Assembly: GCA_003666385.1 (NCBI GenBank)
Contig: QPIN01000040.1
Location: 1-36,509, forward strand
Source of the DNA: Methylococcales symbiont of Hymedesmia sp. n. MRB-2018
Lineage (GTDB): Bacteria; Pseudomonadota; Gammaproteobacteria; Methylococcales; Methylomonadaceae
DNA length: 36,509 bases
Reading direction: 5' to 3'
The notes below the pieces were generated by a model that saw only the letters and a list, made by a program, of their open reading frames with translations, was not told where the DNA came from and made no database searches. This document shows positions 6,681-14,814 of the stretch, piece by piece. Each line of letters begins with the position of its first letter. The stretch's first letter is position 1. A program made the translations under genes and the position numbers.

Positions 6681-7628
6681 TTAGAATGCAAAACCCACTG
6701 ACCCGCCTAAAGTAAAGCCGTCGGTATCAACGCCATCTATATCATCTGGAGTCCAGTGATAACGACCATCAACACCTGCAAATATACCGTCAAATACTTC
6801 ATAAGTTGCACCTGTACCAAACTGCATACCACTATTCAATACTGTTACCGCATCAGAGGGTGGGCTGATGATGTTAAAATCAATCCCTAAAGGAATAATC
6901 CAAGGTCTTAATTTACTGCCATGCATAAATGTAATTTTAGGTGCAGCACTTACTCTTAACATGTTCACAGTAACAGTTTTTTGAACACGCTTTAAAGTTA
7001 CAGGATCTGGAGGGTCAGATGCCGCCAAGCCTCCCACAATTTCCAAACCACTGGTTTCTCTATCACCTAACTCAGAGTATTCAATGCCTAGCTCAATGCC
7101 AAAAGATGTGCCGTCCATAAGACCGAATAAATCGTTATTCATATTAAAATCAATCGCGCCACCATAATAGAAAGCATCTTGATCTACTTCACTTGTCAAA
7201 AAATCTTTACCAAACCCTGTTCCTGCAACCGTTGCAGTCGATCCGCGATTATCATTCATGTGCATCCAACCACCACGCACAGAGAATTTATGGTCTTTAA
7301 CTGCACGATGCATAGGTGCATTTTTAACAGATGCCATCCATTGATCTAATTCTTGAACCTTTGCTGTAGTAGTGCCAGCCCCAGTCGCCGCTTTTACACG
7401 ACCTAATTCTTCTTGCATGGCTTCCATCATGGTTGCCATTTGATTAACTTGTGCTTGCAAAGCTTCTGTTTTTTTAGCCACCGCATTTGCAACACGCTCA
7501 GCCTGTGTTGGTGCCACTGCTTGAGGCGAAAGCATCGCTCCAGCCTGTGTTTGAGGCGAAAGCATCGCTCCAGCCAGTGTTAAAGTCGCTGTGGCTATGC
7601 CCAACGCTTTAGTTGTTTTTTTGATCAT
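6681..7628 (-). CDS. outer-membrane beta-barrel protein with N-terminal coiled coil
   Basis: 315 residues. The start is supported by a GAGGGG ribosome site. A signal peptide (KKTTKALGIATATLTLAGAM) precedes a short coiled coil (about residues 43-80: VANAVAKKTEALQAQ..., MMEAMQEELGRV) that would sit in the periplasm. From about residue 105 alternating strands begin (FSVRGGWMHMNDNRG, FYYGGAIDFNMNN, FGIELGIEYSELGDR) and end in FTLGGSVGFAF, the terminal-Phe signature for BAM insertion. A coiled coil plus barrel is common in porin-like proteins of aquatic gammaproteobacteria; the substrate is unknown. Around the signal-peptide cleavage region the ten-residue unit AGAMLSPQ.. is duplicated (exact 30-base period at 7521-7580). 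Confidence 0.75.
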   Translation of the reverse strand: MIKKTTKALGIATATLTLAGAMLSPQTQAGAMLSPQAVAPTQAERVANAVAKKTEALQAQVNQMATMMEAMQEELGRVKAATGAGTTTAKVQELDQWMASVKNAPMHRAVKDHKFSVRGGWMHMNDNRGSTATVAGTGFGKDFLTSEVDQDAFYYGGAIDFNMNNDLFGLMDGTSFGIELGIEYSELGDRETSGLEIVGGLAASDPPDPVTLKRVQKTVTVNMLRVSAAPKITFMHGSKLRPWIIPLGIDFNIISPPSDAVTVLNSGMQFGTGATYEVFDGIFAGVDGRYHWTPDDIDGVDTDGFTLGGSVGFAF

Positions 7629-7697
7629 TTATTTCCCCTCAAGAGATTATTATTTAAGCGTATTTGCTAAAATACAACACAAATACACGCAAAAACA

Positions 7698-7726
7698 ATA
7701 CTAGCAGTTAAACAACGCCTTTACAA
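7698..7726 (-). promoter_or_regulatory. sigma70-type promoter of the outer-membrane protein gene
   Basis: On the minus strand TTGTAA (7726-7721) and TAGTAT (7703-7698) are separated by 17 bases, about 70 bases ahead of the start codon. Confidence 0.5.
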
Positions 7727-7766
7727 GTTTGACAAGTCATTCTTGTTGTTTTTCTAATCTTTATCT

Positions 7767-7908
7767 GTAACTACTCAGCTTACCCTCTATTTTGTCCAAT
7801 AGCCGCGTTGAAAGTACGCATTTACACCTGTAAACTCCGCGCTTTCGCCTTGCTCTTGAACAAAATAAAGGGCAATCTAAGCAGTTACGGAGTACGCTGA
7901 GTAGTTAC
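7767..7908 (+). mobile_element. MITE-like element, copy A (complete)
   Basis: Perfect 13-base terminal inverted repeats GTAACTACTCAGC and GCTGAGTAGTTAC enclose about 116 bp. The element is flanked on both sides by CTTTATCT (7759-7766 and 7909-7916), an 8-bp direct repeat consistent with target duplication. A second pair of inverted blocks (CCCTCTATTTTGT and ACAAAATAAAGGG) lies inside. The core GTACGCATTTACACC and TGTAAACTCCGCGC is shared with copies D and F. It has no coding capacity. Confidence 0.82.
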
Positions 7909-8012
7909 CTTTATCTGTCAATAAGCTACAACAGAGTTATAAAATTCACGGGCTATTTGTTCAAAAAAAACAACAGCCACTGTATACTATCGCTTGCCTT
8001 ACTATTGCTAAC

Positions 8013-8209
8013 AACTACTCAGCTTACCCTCTATTTTGTCCAATAGACGCAAGGATGAAAGACTAAAGACTAAAAAGACGAAGGCCGCGTAGGTTGGGTT
8101 ACATTTTTTCGTAACCCAACATTCACCTAAAAATGCTGAGTTAGTCCCAGTCCTGCTCTTTAACAAAATAGAAGGCAATCTAAGCAATTACGAAACACGC
8201 TGAGTAGTA
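8013..8209 (+). mobile_element. MITE-like element, copy B, with a nested hairpin repeat
   Basis: Starts AACTACTCAGCTTACCC and ends CACGCTGAGTAGT. The middle differs from copy A: instead of the TTTACACC core it holds GACTAAAGAC-type short repeats and the GTAGGTTGGGTTAC hairpin (about 8088-8125). No clear flanking duplication is seen. A TTAACCA heptad array follows at its right end. Confidence 0.72.
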
Positions 8210-8234
8210 ACCATTAACCATTAACCATTAACCC
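8208..8234. repeat. heptanucleotide array (TTAACCA)n at the thiO start
   Basis: Three to four copies of TTAACCA run up to the thiO start codon, leaving no recognisable Shine-Dalgarno sequence in front of it. Confidence 0.85.
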
Positions 8235-8235
8235 T

Positions 8236-9324
8236 ATGACACTTAATTCTGACATTACTATTATTGGTGGCGGTATTATTGGTTTGTTAAGTGCCAAAGA
8301 ATTTGTCGAGGCGGGTTGTCAGGTTAGCCTTATTGATAAATCCTTTACGGGTAAGGAATCATCCTGGGCTGGCGGCGGCATATTATTACCTTTATATCCC
8401 TGGCGACAAGCTTCTGCCATCTCCTCCTTGGCGGTAGCAAGTATTAAATGCTATGCAGATTTAGCTGAGCAACTCTTTAATGGCACAGCCATTGACCCTG
8501 AGTGGCTAGACTGCGGAATGCTTGTCTGTAAAAATCCTGATATTAATTTGGCGACTGAATGGTGCATTAAGCACCAAGTCTTTTGCCATGATGCTGACCA
8601 TTTCCTCTATAAAAACCTTAACACACAAGTAAATAATCCCCTTTGGCTACCTGAGATTGCCCAAATTCGCAGTCCTCGCTTGTTAAAAGCCTTAAAAGCC
8701 TTTTTACTCAAAAAAAATGTTCAGTTTATTGAAAATTGTGCAATTTCAGATTGCCTTTTAAAGCATAACCGCATTGAGTCATTAGTCACTGACCAGGGCA
8801 AGATTAGTGTTAATCAATTAATTATTTGTGCTGGTGCATGGAGCAAGCATTTAATCAAGCAATTACTGTCTGTGCAACATTTACCTAATATTGCCCCTGT
8901 TAAAGGTCAAATGCTATTATTTGATGCCCAGCCCGATACTCTTGCACGGATTATTGTAGATGATGCGCATTATCTAATCCCACGCCGTGACGGTAAAATC
9001 TTGGTAGGTAGCTCTGTTGAGCATTGTCAGTTTGATAAAAGTACCAGCCTTGAGGCTAAAAATAAACTATATGCTTTTGCTACCGAACTTTTTCCTGCCC
9101 TCAATAACACGCCTGTCATAAACCACTGGGCTGGCTTGCGACCAGGGACTAGCCAAGGTGTTCCTTATATAAGCAAACATCCAGAAATTAAAAATTTGAG
9201 CATTAATGCTGGACACTTTAGAAATGGCTTGGTGATGGCACCAGCATCGGCTAAACTCATGGCTGATTTGATTTTAGATAGACAACCCAGTATTAATCCT
9301 AAGCCATACACGCTTTACAATTGA
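8236..9324 (+). CDS. thiO: glycine oxidase ThiO (FAD-dependent)
   Basis: 362 residues, normal for the family. The N-terminus carries the Rossmann FAD-binding motif DITIIGGGIIGLLSAKEF, then SSWAGGGILLPLYPWR, a ThiO hallmark. VKGQMLLF and LIPRRDGKILVGSSVE are mid-domain strands, and the C-terminal HWAGLRPGTSQGVPYI and NAGHFRNGLVMAPASA are the conserved flavin-contacting region of the glycine oxidase/DadA fold. The enzyme oxidises glycine to the iminoacetate needed to build the thiazole ring of thiamine. No other thi gene is next to it. The 5' flank is pure heptad repeat, and the TGA stop is part of the first AATTGAA heptad of a long array (LYN-stop), so the last residues may have been reshaped by the repeat. 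Confidence 0.9.
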   Translation: MTLNSDITIIGGGIIGLLSAKEFVEAGCQVSLIDKSFTGKESSWAGGGILLPLYPWRQASAISSLAVASIKCYADLAEQLFNGTAIDPEWLDCGMLVCKNPDINLATEWCIKHQVFCHDADHFLYKNLNTQVNNPLWLPEIAQIRSPRLLKALKAFLLKKNVQFIENCAISDCLLKHNRIESLVTDQGKISVNQLIICAGAWSKHLIKQLLSVQHLPNIAPVKGQMLLFDAQPDTLARIIVDDAHYLIPRRDGKILVGSSVEHCQFDKSTSLEAKNKLYAFATELFPALNNTPVINHWAGLRPGTSQGVPYISKHPEIKNLSINAGHFRNGLVMAPASAKLMADLILDRQPSINPKPYTLYN

Positions 9325-9688
9325 AAATTGAAAATTGAAAATTAACAGCTAACAACTAACAATTGAAAATTGAAAATTGAGAATTAACAGCTAACAACTA
9401 ACAATTGAAAATTGAGAATTAAGAATTAAGAATTAAGAATTAAGAATTGAAAATTAACAGCTAACAATTGAAAATTGAGAATTGAAAATTAACAGCTAAC
9501 AGCTAACAGCTAACAATTGAAAATTGAGAATTGAAAATTGAAAATTAACAGCTAACAGCTAACAGCTAACAGCTAACAGCTAACAGCTAACAGCTAACAA
9601 TTGAAAATTGAGAATTGAAAATTGAAAATTGAAAATTAACAGCTAACAGCTAACAACTAACAATTGAAAATTGAAAATTAACAGCTAA
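9319..9688. repeat. long heptanucleotide array (AATTGAA, AACAGCT, AACTAAC units)
   Basis: About 370 bp made almost wholly of 7-bp units: runs of AATTGAA, AATTGAG and AATTAAG variants alternate with runs of AACAGCT and AACAACT. There are about seven consecutive AACAGCT copies near 9547-9600. The array starts inside the thiO stop codon and ends at MITE-like copy C. No gene is present. Confidence 0.92.
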
Positions 9689-9696
9689 CAATTAAC

Positions 9697-9904
9697 AACT
9701 CAGCTTACCTTCTATTTTGTCCAATAGTCGCAAGGACTAAAGCCGCGTAGGTTGGGTTACATTTTTTCGTAACCCAACATTCACCTAAGAATGTTGGGTT
9801 AGTTTTCAGCTCTTCGTCTTTCGTCTTTCGTCCTTAGCCCTTAGCCCTGCTCTTGAACAAAATAGAGAGCAATCTAAGCAGTTACGGAGTACGCTGAGTA
9901 GTTA
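9697..9904 (+). mobile_element. MITE-like element, copy C, with a nested hairpin repeat
   Basis: Left end AACTCAGCTTACC (shortened terminal repeat), right end GTACGCTGAGTAGTTA. CAATTAAC occurs exactly at both flanks (9689-9696 and 9905-9912), an 8-bp direct repeat as in copy A. The interior carries the GTAGGTTGGGTTAC hairpin and CGTCTTT heptads. Confidence 0.8.
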
Positions 9905-9922
9905 CAATTAACCATTAACAAT

Positions 9923-10954
9923 ATGAACCTTTACCCTTTATTACGCCCTGCTTTATTCTCTCTTGATCCTGAGTTGGCGCATCAAGTCAGCCTTAAATTA
10001 TTAAAGTTATCGCATAAAACAGGCTTATCCATAATAAGCAAAGCAAAGTCTGCCGAACAACCTTTGACTGTGATGGGGCTGGATTTTAAAAACCCTGTGG
10101 GTCTTGCGGCTGGGATGGATAAAAATGGTGATTATATTGATCCACTTGCTGATATGGGCTTTGGATTTATCGAAATTGGCACGGTAACTCCTCGCCCCCA
10201 ACCAGGCAACCCCAAGCCTCGGTTATTCAGATTAGCTGAACACAAAGCCATTATTAATCGCATGGGATTTAATAATGCAGGTGTAGAGCATTTACTGCAA
10301 CAAGTTGCGTTATCTTCTTATAAGGGGGTTCTCGGTATTAATATTGGCAAAAATTTTGATACCCCTATTGAAAATGCAATAAATGACTATCTCATAGGTT
10401 TGCGTAAAAGTTATGCCCTAGCTAGCTATGTGACACTTAATATTTCATCACCCAACACAAAAAATTTACGCCAGTTACAACAAGGGGATGAAATTAAAAA
10501 ACTATTATCTGCACTTAAAGAAGAACAATTAAAGCTACAGGCCAGGCAGCAAAAATACACGCCTTTAGTGGTTAAAATTGCACCTGATTTAAGCGATGAT
10601 GAAATTATTCATATTGCTCAGTTATTAGTCGAGTTTTCTATAGATGGTGTCATTGCTAGCAATACCACTATTTCCAGAGAGGCTATTGAAGGTCATATTC
10701 ACGCAGAAGAAGCAGGGGGGTTAAGTGGTGCGCCCGTGTTGAAACAGTCAACCCATGTAGTTTCAGGATTAGCCTCTGAACTTAAAGGTAATATTCCTAT
10801 CATTGCGGTGGGCGGTATTTTAGCTGGAGAAGATGCAGTAGAAAAACTGAATGCCGGAGCCAGTCTGGTACAAATCTATAGCGGCTTAATCTATCGCGGG
10901 CCGCAGTTGATTGAGGATATTTTACGGGTTAATTGCTCAAGCTGTACCAAGTAA
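9923..10954 (+). CDS. pyrD: dihydroorotate dehydrogenase (quinone), class 2
   Basis: 343 residues, typical of the membrane-associated class 2 enzyme. The N-terminal helical segment MNLYPLLRPALFSLDPELAHQ is the quinone-tunnel region. NPVGLAAGMDKNGDYI and GFGFIEIGTVTPRPQPGNPKPR are family signatures, followed by NRMGFNNAG. NISSPNTKNLR contains the catalytic Ser. VVKIAPDLSD, NTTISR and IPIIAVGGI...LVQIYSGLIYRGP complete the FMN-binding TIM barrel. It oxidises dihydroorotate to orotate in pyrimidine synthesis and passes electrons to the quinone pool. Its leader is the MITE-like element plus ATTAACCATTAAC heptads, with no clear ribosome site. After the stop, 10955-11122 holds only a C-rich stretch. 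Confidence 0.95.
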   Translation: MNLYPLLRPALFSLDPELAHQVSLKLLKLSHKTGLSIISKAKSAEQPLTVMGLDFKNPVGLAAGMDKNGDYIDPLADMGFGFIEIGTVTPRPQPGNPKPRLFRLAEHKAIINRMGFNNAGVEHLLQQVALSSYKGVLGINIGKNFDTPIENAINDYLIGLRKSYALASYVTLNISSPNTKNLRQLQQGDEIKKLLSALKEEQLKLQARQQKYTPLVVKIAPDLSDDEIIHIAQLLVEFSIDGVIASNTTISREAIEGHIHAEEAGGLSGAPVLKQSTHVVSGLASELKGNIPIIAVGGILAGEDAVEKLNAGASLVQIYSGLIYRGPQLIEDILRVNCSSCTK

Positions 10955-11122
10955 TCAAGCTAATATTCTCCCCCACCCGACCCCCCTGCAAGGGAGGGCT
11001 ACAGGCATGGTCTTTTGCTGGTTTATTATGCCGACTAGACGCTCTACCATTATCAAAAGCTTAGGCTATGCCAAATAGTCCAAAAATGGATGCTAGATTA
11101 TCATTTATTTTTGAAAATGGTG

Positions 11123-11932
11123 TTATATACCCTCACAATCAATACTGATTCGTTGCACTTTCTCACCAAGTTTTATGGCTGTTAATTGTCCTCCCCATAA
11201 ACAACCAGTATCAATAGCAAAACAATTATGTCCTTGGTAATAACCTAAGGTAGACCAATGCCCAAAGATGATTTTCATCTCAGACGATTTTCGCTTAGGT
11301 ACTGTAAACCAGGGCATTAGATGTGAAGGCTGAGTACCTGGTGCGTTATTATGTTTAAAATCCAGATATCCATTGATCTTACAATATCGCATTCGGGTAA
11401 AACAATTAACGATAAAACGTATTTTATCCATACCATGGATATAAGCTGTCCATTTATGCGGTTTATTACCATACATCACTCGAAAGAATTTTAAATGTTT
11501 ATCACCTTGCAAAACAGCTTCTGCTTTTAAAGCCATTTTTTTTGTTTTAGCAAAACCCCATTGCGGAGGAAGCCCTGCATGAAGCAAACAAAAATCGTCA
11601 TTATAATGAAACAAGGGTTGATGCCTTAGCCAATAAAGTAATTCATCACTATCATCTGCTTGTAGTACCGGGCTTAAGGTATCTTTTTTTCGAGGCTTAC
11701 GTTGTTCAAACGATGTCGCTATCAAATGCAAATCATGATTACCTAATACTGTAATCGCAGAATTGTGCAAAGACTTAACAAATCGCAATGTTTCTAAAGA
11801 CTTTGGCCCTCGATTAACAAGATCTCCTGTAAACCAGAGTTGATCCACCTGATCATCAAATTTAATATGTTCCAGAAGCCTGAGTAAATCGTCATAACAG
11901 CCTTGTATATCGCCGATTGCATAGATGGCCAT
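11123..11932 (-). CDS. apaH: symmetrical bis(5'-nucleosyl)-tetraphosphatase ApaH
   Basis: 269 residues. Calcineurin-type metallophosphatase motifs appear in order: IYAIGDIQGCYDDLLRLL, FTGDLVNRGPKSLETLRF, TVLGNHDLHLIA and FCLLHAGLPPQW, then MYGNKP and IIFGHWSTLGYYQ with AIDTGCLWGGQLTAI near the end. ApaH hydrolyses Ap4A to two ADP and also acts as a decapping enzyme for Np4-RNA. It lies five bases behind apaG in the same orientation, the usual apaG-apaH order in gammaproteobacteria. Confidence 0.96.
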   Translation of the reverse strand: MAIYAIGDIQGCYDDLLRLLEHIKFDDQVDQLWFTGDLVNRGPKSLETLRFVKSLHNSAITVLGNHDLHLIATSFEQRKPRKKDTLSPVLQADDSDELLYWLRHQPLFHYNDDFCLLHAGLPPQWGFAKTKKMALKAEAVLQGDKHLKFFRVMYGNKPHKWTAYIHGMDKIRFIVNCFTRMRYCKINGYLDFKHNNAPGTQPSHLMPWFTVPKRKSSEMKIIFGHWSTLGYYQGHNCFAIDTGCLWGGQLTAIKLGEKVQRISIDCEGI

Positions 11933-11937
11933 GTTAA

Positions 11938-12315
11938 CTAATGGAGCGTTCTTGGAATTGATAAAGTGAACTTAGGGATAATCGCTTTAAAGTTATCGCC
12001 ACCATCAGAAATCATGGCATATTTACCTTGCATCACACCAACAGGTGTTTCTATCATGGCTCCGCTAGTATAGCGAAATGACTCGCCAGGTTTTAAATAA
12101 GGTTTTTCCCCAACGACCCCTTCACCTTTAACCTCCTGATTTTTACCATTTGAGTCGGTAATTAACCAGTGCCGAGATAACAATGTTGCAGCAATAGCAC
12201 CTGCATTAGTAATAGTAATGGTATAAGCAAAAACATAGCGGTTTTTATCTGGCGATGATTGTGCTTCAATGTATTGAGGTTGTGTTTCAACTATAATGTT
12301 ATTTTTTTCAGTCAT
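11938..12315 (-). CDS. apaG: ApaG (FN3-fold, Co2+/Mg2+ efflux-associated protein)
   Basis: 125 residues from the start MTEKNNIIVETQPQYI, chosen because ApaG proteins usually begin just before this strand; an in-frame ATG lies 18 bases further upstream. NRYVFAYTITITNAG, LLSRHWLITDSNG, VKGEGVVGEKPYLKPGESF, YTSGAMIETPVGVMQGKY and FSIP-like ending LSIPRTLH are the standard ApaG blocks. The exact biochemical role is not settled. It forms an operon with apaH. Confidence 0.95.
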   Translation of the reverse strand: MTEKNNIIVETQPQYIEAQSSPDKNRYVFAYTITITNAGAIAATLLSRHWLITDSNGKNQEVKGEGVVGEKPYLKPGESFRYTSGAMIETPVGVMQGKYAMISDGGDNFKAIIPKFTLSIPRTLH

Positions 12316-12382
12316 TATTGAATGATATAACAATTCGACATAATAATGTTATGCAAACTATTAATTACTTCACTTACATTCA

Positions 12383-12646
12383 ATGAATATTAAAATTGTC
12401 TTTATTCCACTATTGCTTTTTGTATCCTCTACTTATTCTGCCAATGCAAACGGTTTGTTTTCAGCCGCCATAGACCGACTGAAACCAAAACTGACGAGTA
12501 ACTATTTAGATTACCCTCTATTGTGTCCAATAGCCGTGTTGAAAGTGCGTATTTACACCTGTAAACTCCGCGCTTTCGCCTTGCTCTTGAACGCCTTGAT
12601 CTTGAACAGAACAGAAAGCAATCTAAGCAGTTACGGAGTACGCTGA
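12383..12646 (+). pseudogene. short secreted-protein gene interrupted by MITE copy D
   Basis: The frame starts with a convincing signal peptide (MNIKIVFIPLLLFVSSTYSA, then NANGLFSAAIDRLKPKL). From about codon 39 it runs into the left end of the MITE-like element (GTAACTATTTAG at 12498), and everything after that (through VLKVRIYTCKLRAFALLL) is translated repeat. The native gene therefore has only about 38 own codons left. No continuation is visible on the other side of the element, where mpl begins, so the 3' part is lost or the original product was very short. Its family cannot be told. Confidence 0.6.
12498..12646 (+). mobile_element. MITE-like element, copy D, directly ahead of mpl
   Basis: Left end GTAACTATTTAGATTACCC, core TTTACACCTGTAAACTCC as in copy A, then CAATCTAAGCAGTTACGGAG and a right end that stops at TACGCTGA. 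It interrupts a signal-peptide ORF on the left. On the right its last base borders the mpl start codon. Confidence 0.75.
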
Positions 12647-14029
12647 ATGGAGAATAATAATGTGTCTCAGGAAGCATCATTCCATCTGCATATTTTAGGT
12701 ATTTGTGGCACCTTCATGGGGGGGCTTGCCTTAATAGCCAGAGAATTAGGTTATCAAGTCAGCGGTTCTGACCAAAATGTATACCCACCCATGAGTACAC
12801 AACTGGAACAACAGGGAATTACTCTGATGAATGGATACAGTGCTGAAAATTTACAGTGTAAACCTGATTTAGTCGTCATTGGTAATGCTTTGTCTAGGGG
12901 TAATGAGGAGGTTGAAGCCGTTTTAAATCTTGGGCTTAAATATACATCGGGCCCTCAATGGTTATCTGAACATGTATTACAAAATAAATGGGTTTTAGCT
13001 GTTGCAGGTACACATGGAAAAACCACAACAAGCAGTATGTTGACATGGATATTAGAGCATCAAGGTTTTAAGCCTGGGTTTTTAATTGGCGGGATTCCAT
13101 TAAATTTTGGATTCTCTGCTCGACTAGGTGAGTCTGATTTTTTTGTTATAGAAGCGGATGAATATGATTCTGCTTTTTTTGATAAGCGCTCTAAGTTTGT
13201 TCATTATCGTCCTCGAACCGCAGTTCTAAATAATCTGGAATTTGATCATGCTGATATTTTTGAAGACCTGGATGCGATCAAAAAACAATTCCATCATTTA
13301 GTCAGGACTATTCCTGCTGATGGTTTAATTATTAGTCCTGAAAATGCGCATAATATTAACGATGTTATTGCAATGGGTTGTTGGACAGCGATTGCAAAAA
13401 CAGCTATTAATAGTGATGCTGAATGGCAAGCCGTGTTACTCCAGACAGATGGTAGCCAGTTTGCAGTCTTTCACAAAGGAGAAAAGCAAGGTGTAGTTAA
13501 CTGGGCACTCAGTGGTGAACACAATGTATACAACGCTATGTCAGCTATTGTGGCGGCAAAACATGTAGGTATACTCGCTAATGATGCCATTCATGCACTG
13601 GAAACATTTCAAAATGTAAAGCGGAGGATGGAGATTATTGCCAATATTAAGGGCATTACCCTTTATGATGATTTTGCCCATCACCCAACGGCGATAAAAA
13701 CCACATTAGATGGTCTAAGAAAAAAAGTAGCTAATGAAACAATTATAGCCATAGTTGAACTACGTTCTAATACCATGCGAATGGGAATTTATACTGAATC
13801 TTTAGCTCAATCACTTGCACTAGCAGATAGTGCGATTATTTATCAACCAGCAGATTTGGATTGGGATTTAACAAAAGTGTTGAATTACGCAGACAATATT
13901 CAGTTATGTACAAGTCTGGATGATATTATCAGACAATTAAAAACAGAAGTAGATTCAGTCAAACACTTGGTGTTGATGAGCAATGGTAGTTTTGGTGGAA
14001 TATCTCAGCGTTTGATAAATGAGCTATAA
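12647..14029 (+). CDS. mpl: UDP-N-acetylmuramate:L-alanyl-gamma-D-glutamyl-meso-diaminopimelate ligase
   Basis: 460 residues, the usual Mpl length. HLHILGICGTFMGGLALIAREL is the N-terminal Rossmann motif specific to Mpl. VAGTHGKTTTSSML is the Mur-ligase P-loop. EADEYDSAFFDKRSKF, LNNLEFDHADIFEDL, SGEHNVYNAMSA and YDDFAHHPTAI are further Mur-ligase hallmarks. Mpl reattaches recycled tripeptide to UDP-MurNAc in peptidoglycan recycling. The ATG at 12647 immediately follows MITE copy D. A GTG five codons downstream (12662) has a better placed GGAG and may be the real or ancestral start. Upstream transcription signals may come from the element. Confidence 0.95.
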   Translation: MENNNVSQEASFHLHILGICGTFMGGLALIARELGYQVSGSDQNVYPPMSTQLEQQGITLMNGYSAENLQCKPDLVVIGNALSRGNEEVEAVLNLGLKYTSGPQWLSEHVLQNKWVLAVAGTHGKTTTSSMLTWILEHQGFKPGFLIGGIPLNFGFSARLGESDFFVIEADEYDSAFFDKRSKFVHYRPRTAVLNNLEFDHADIFEDLDAIKKQFHHLVRTIPADGLIISPENAHNINDVIAMGCWTAIAKTAINSDAEWQAVLLQTDGSQFAVFHKGEKQGVVNWALSGEHNVYNAMSAIVAAKHVGILANDAIHALETFQNVKRRMEIIANIKGITLYDDFAHHPTAIKTTLDGLRKKVANETIIAIVELRSNTMRMGIYTESLAQSLALADSAIIYQPADLDWDLTKVLNYADNIQLCTSLDDIIRQLKTEVDSVKHLVLMSNGSFGGISQRLINEL

Positions 14030-14078
14030 AGAGCCGATGATGGTTTCATCACAGGCAAGTGTTTTTAAAAAGGTGCAA

Positions 14079-14242
14079 CTAAGAAACGCGAACCGAATAA
14101 GTTTGTCAGCTGACACAGGATTTTTGTTTGTATTCAAGGCGTTGCAACAGGTGCATAGCAAGCTACGCAACTGTTGCAACAACGCAGAAGACGAATAAAA
14201 AGACAGGCGAGTTGTCGAAGTTATTTCGTGCGCGTTCCTAAG
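14079..14242. repeat. 164-bp imperfect palindrome (MITE/REP-like)
   Basis: The outer arms CTAAGAAACGCG and CGCGTTCCTAAG, the middle arms (GACACAGGATTTTTGT against ATAAAAAGACAGGCGAGTTG) and the inner arms GTTGCAACAG (14141) and CTGTTGCAAC (14171) make one long foldable element. Its right end contains the TAG stop of the next minus-strand gene. It fills the gap between mpl and that gene. Confidence 0.75.
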
Positions 14243-14537
14243 CTAATAAATCATCTATCTTGGCTTGTACAGTAGAGTCATAATGACGTATCAAGACCGA
14301 TTCTGTAGGTCTTGCGGGCATACTCGCTTCAACCTCTGCTTTTAATGCAGATAGAAAATGGCGCTTTAAAGTTGAATCTTCTGGAGTTTGTAATCGTGTT
14401 GTCGTTGCAACAGTGGCAGTTATTGCCACCGTTTCTTCAACACTGGCTGGTTTTGGCTCTGCCACGTCAGCATCAGCTTCACTAGCTGGTTTAGATGGAC
14501 TACAAAACAGTGCTTTAATGGTGTCTAGGATAGACAT
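14238..14537 (-). CDS. small protein of unknown function
   Basis: 99 residues. MSILDTIKALFCSPSKP is followed by an Ala/Glu/Pro/Thr-rich low-complexity linker (EADADVAEPKPASVEETV...) and a C-terminal part with two related segments: TLKRHFLSALKAEVEASMPARPTES and VLIRHYDSTVQAKIDDLLA. The pattern L.RH...S.(L/V).A suggests an internal duplication of about 20 residues. A ribosome site (AGAGG) precedes the ATG. The stop codon lies in the end of the 164-bp palindrome. No family is recognised. Confidence 0.6.
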   Translation of the reverse strand: MSILDTIKALFCSPSKPASEADADVAEPKPASVEETVAITATVATTTRLQTPEDSTLKRHFLSALKAEVEASMPARPTESVLIRHYDSTVQAKIDDLLA

Positions 14538-14814
14538 GTATTTTTCCTCTTTTTAATACTATTTATTACAGGTTTTTTTGATAGGTACTATCTTATATCA
14601 CTTATTCTTGAAAATGGTATTAAACAGCTACTCTCAATTGATCCTTTTTAAGTCTTATAAACAATCCTGTCAAGTTCCCTATTGTTTTTTCTTTTTAAAG
14701 CCTACAATTAATTAGCGTATTAAAATAGCTTGCAGATTGAATAAGTTGCTTGAATTGCTTCTGAAAAATGATTACAGTCATACTGTTAATTAAAGAAAAA
14801 ATTGAGGGTATCCT

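Noticed and set aside
9319..9688. CRISPR array
   Set aside because: Units are 7 bp with no spacers of uniform length and no cas genes; it is a heptanucleotide tandem repeat.
10960..11003. C-rich stretch after pyrD as a terminator
   Set aside because: The possible stem is short and no T-run follows on either strand.
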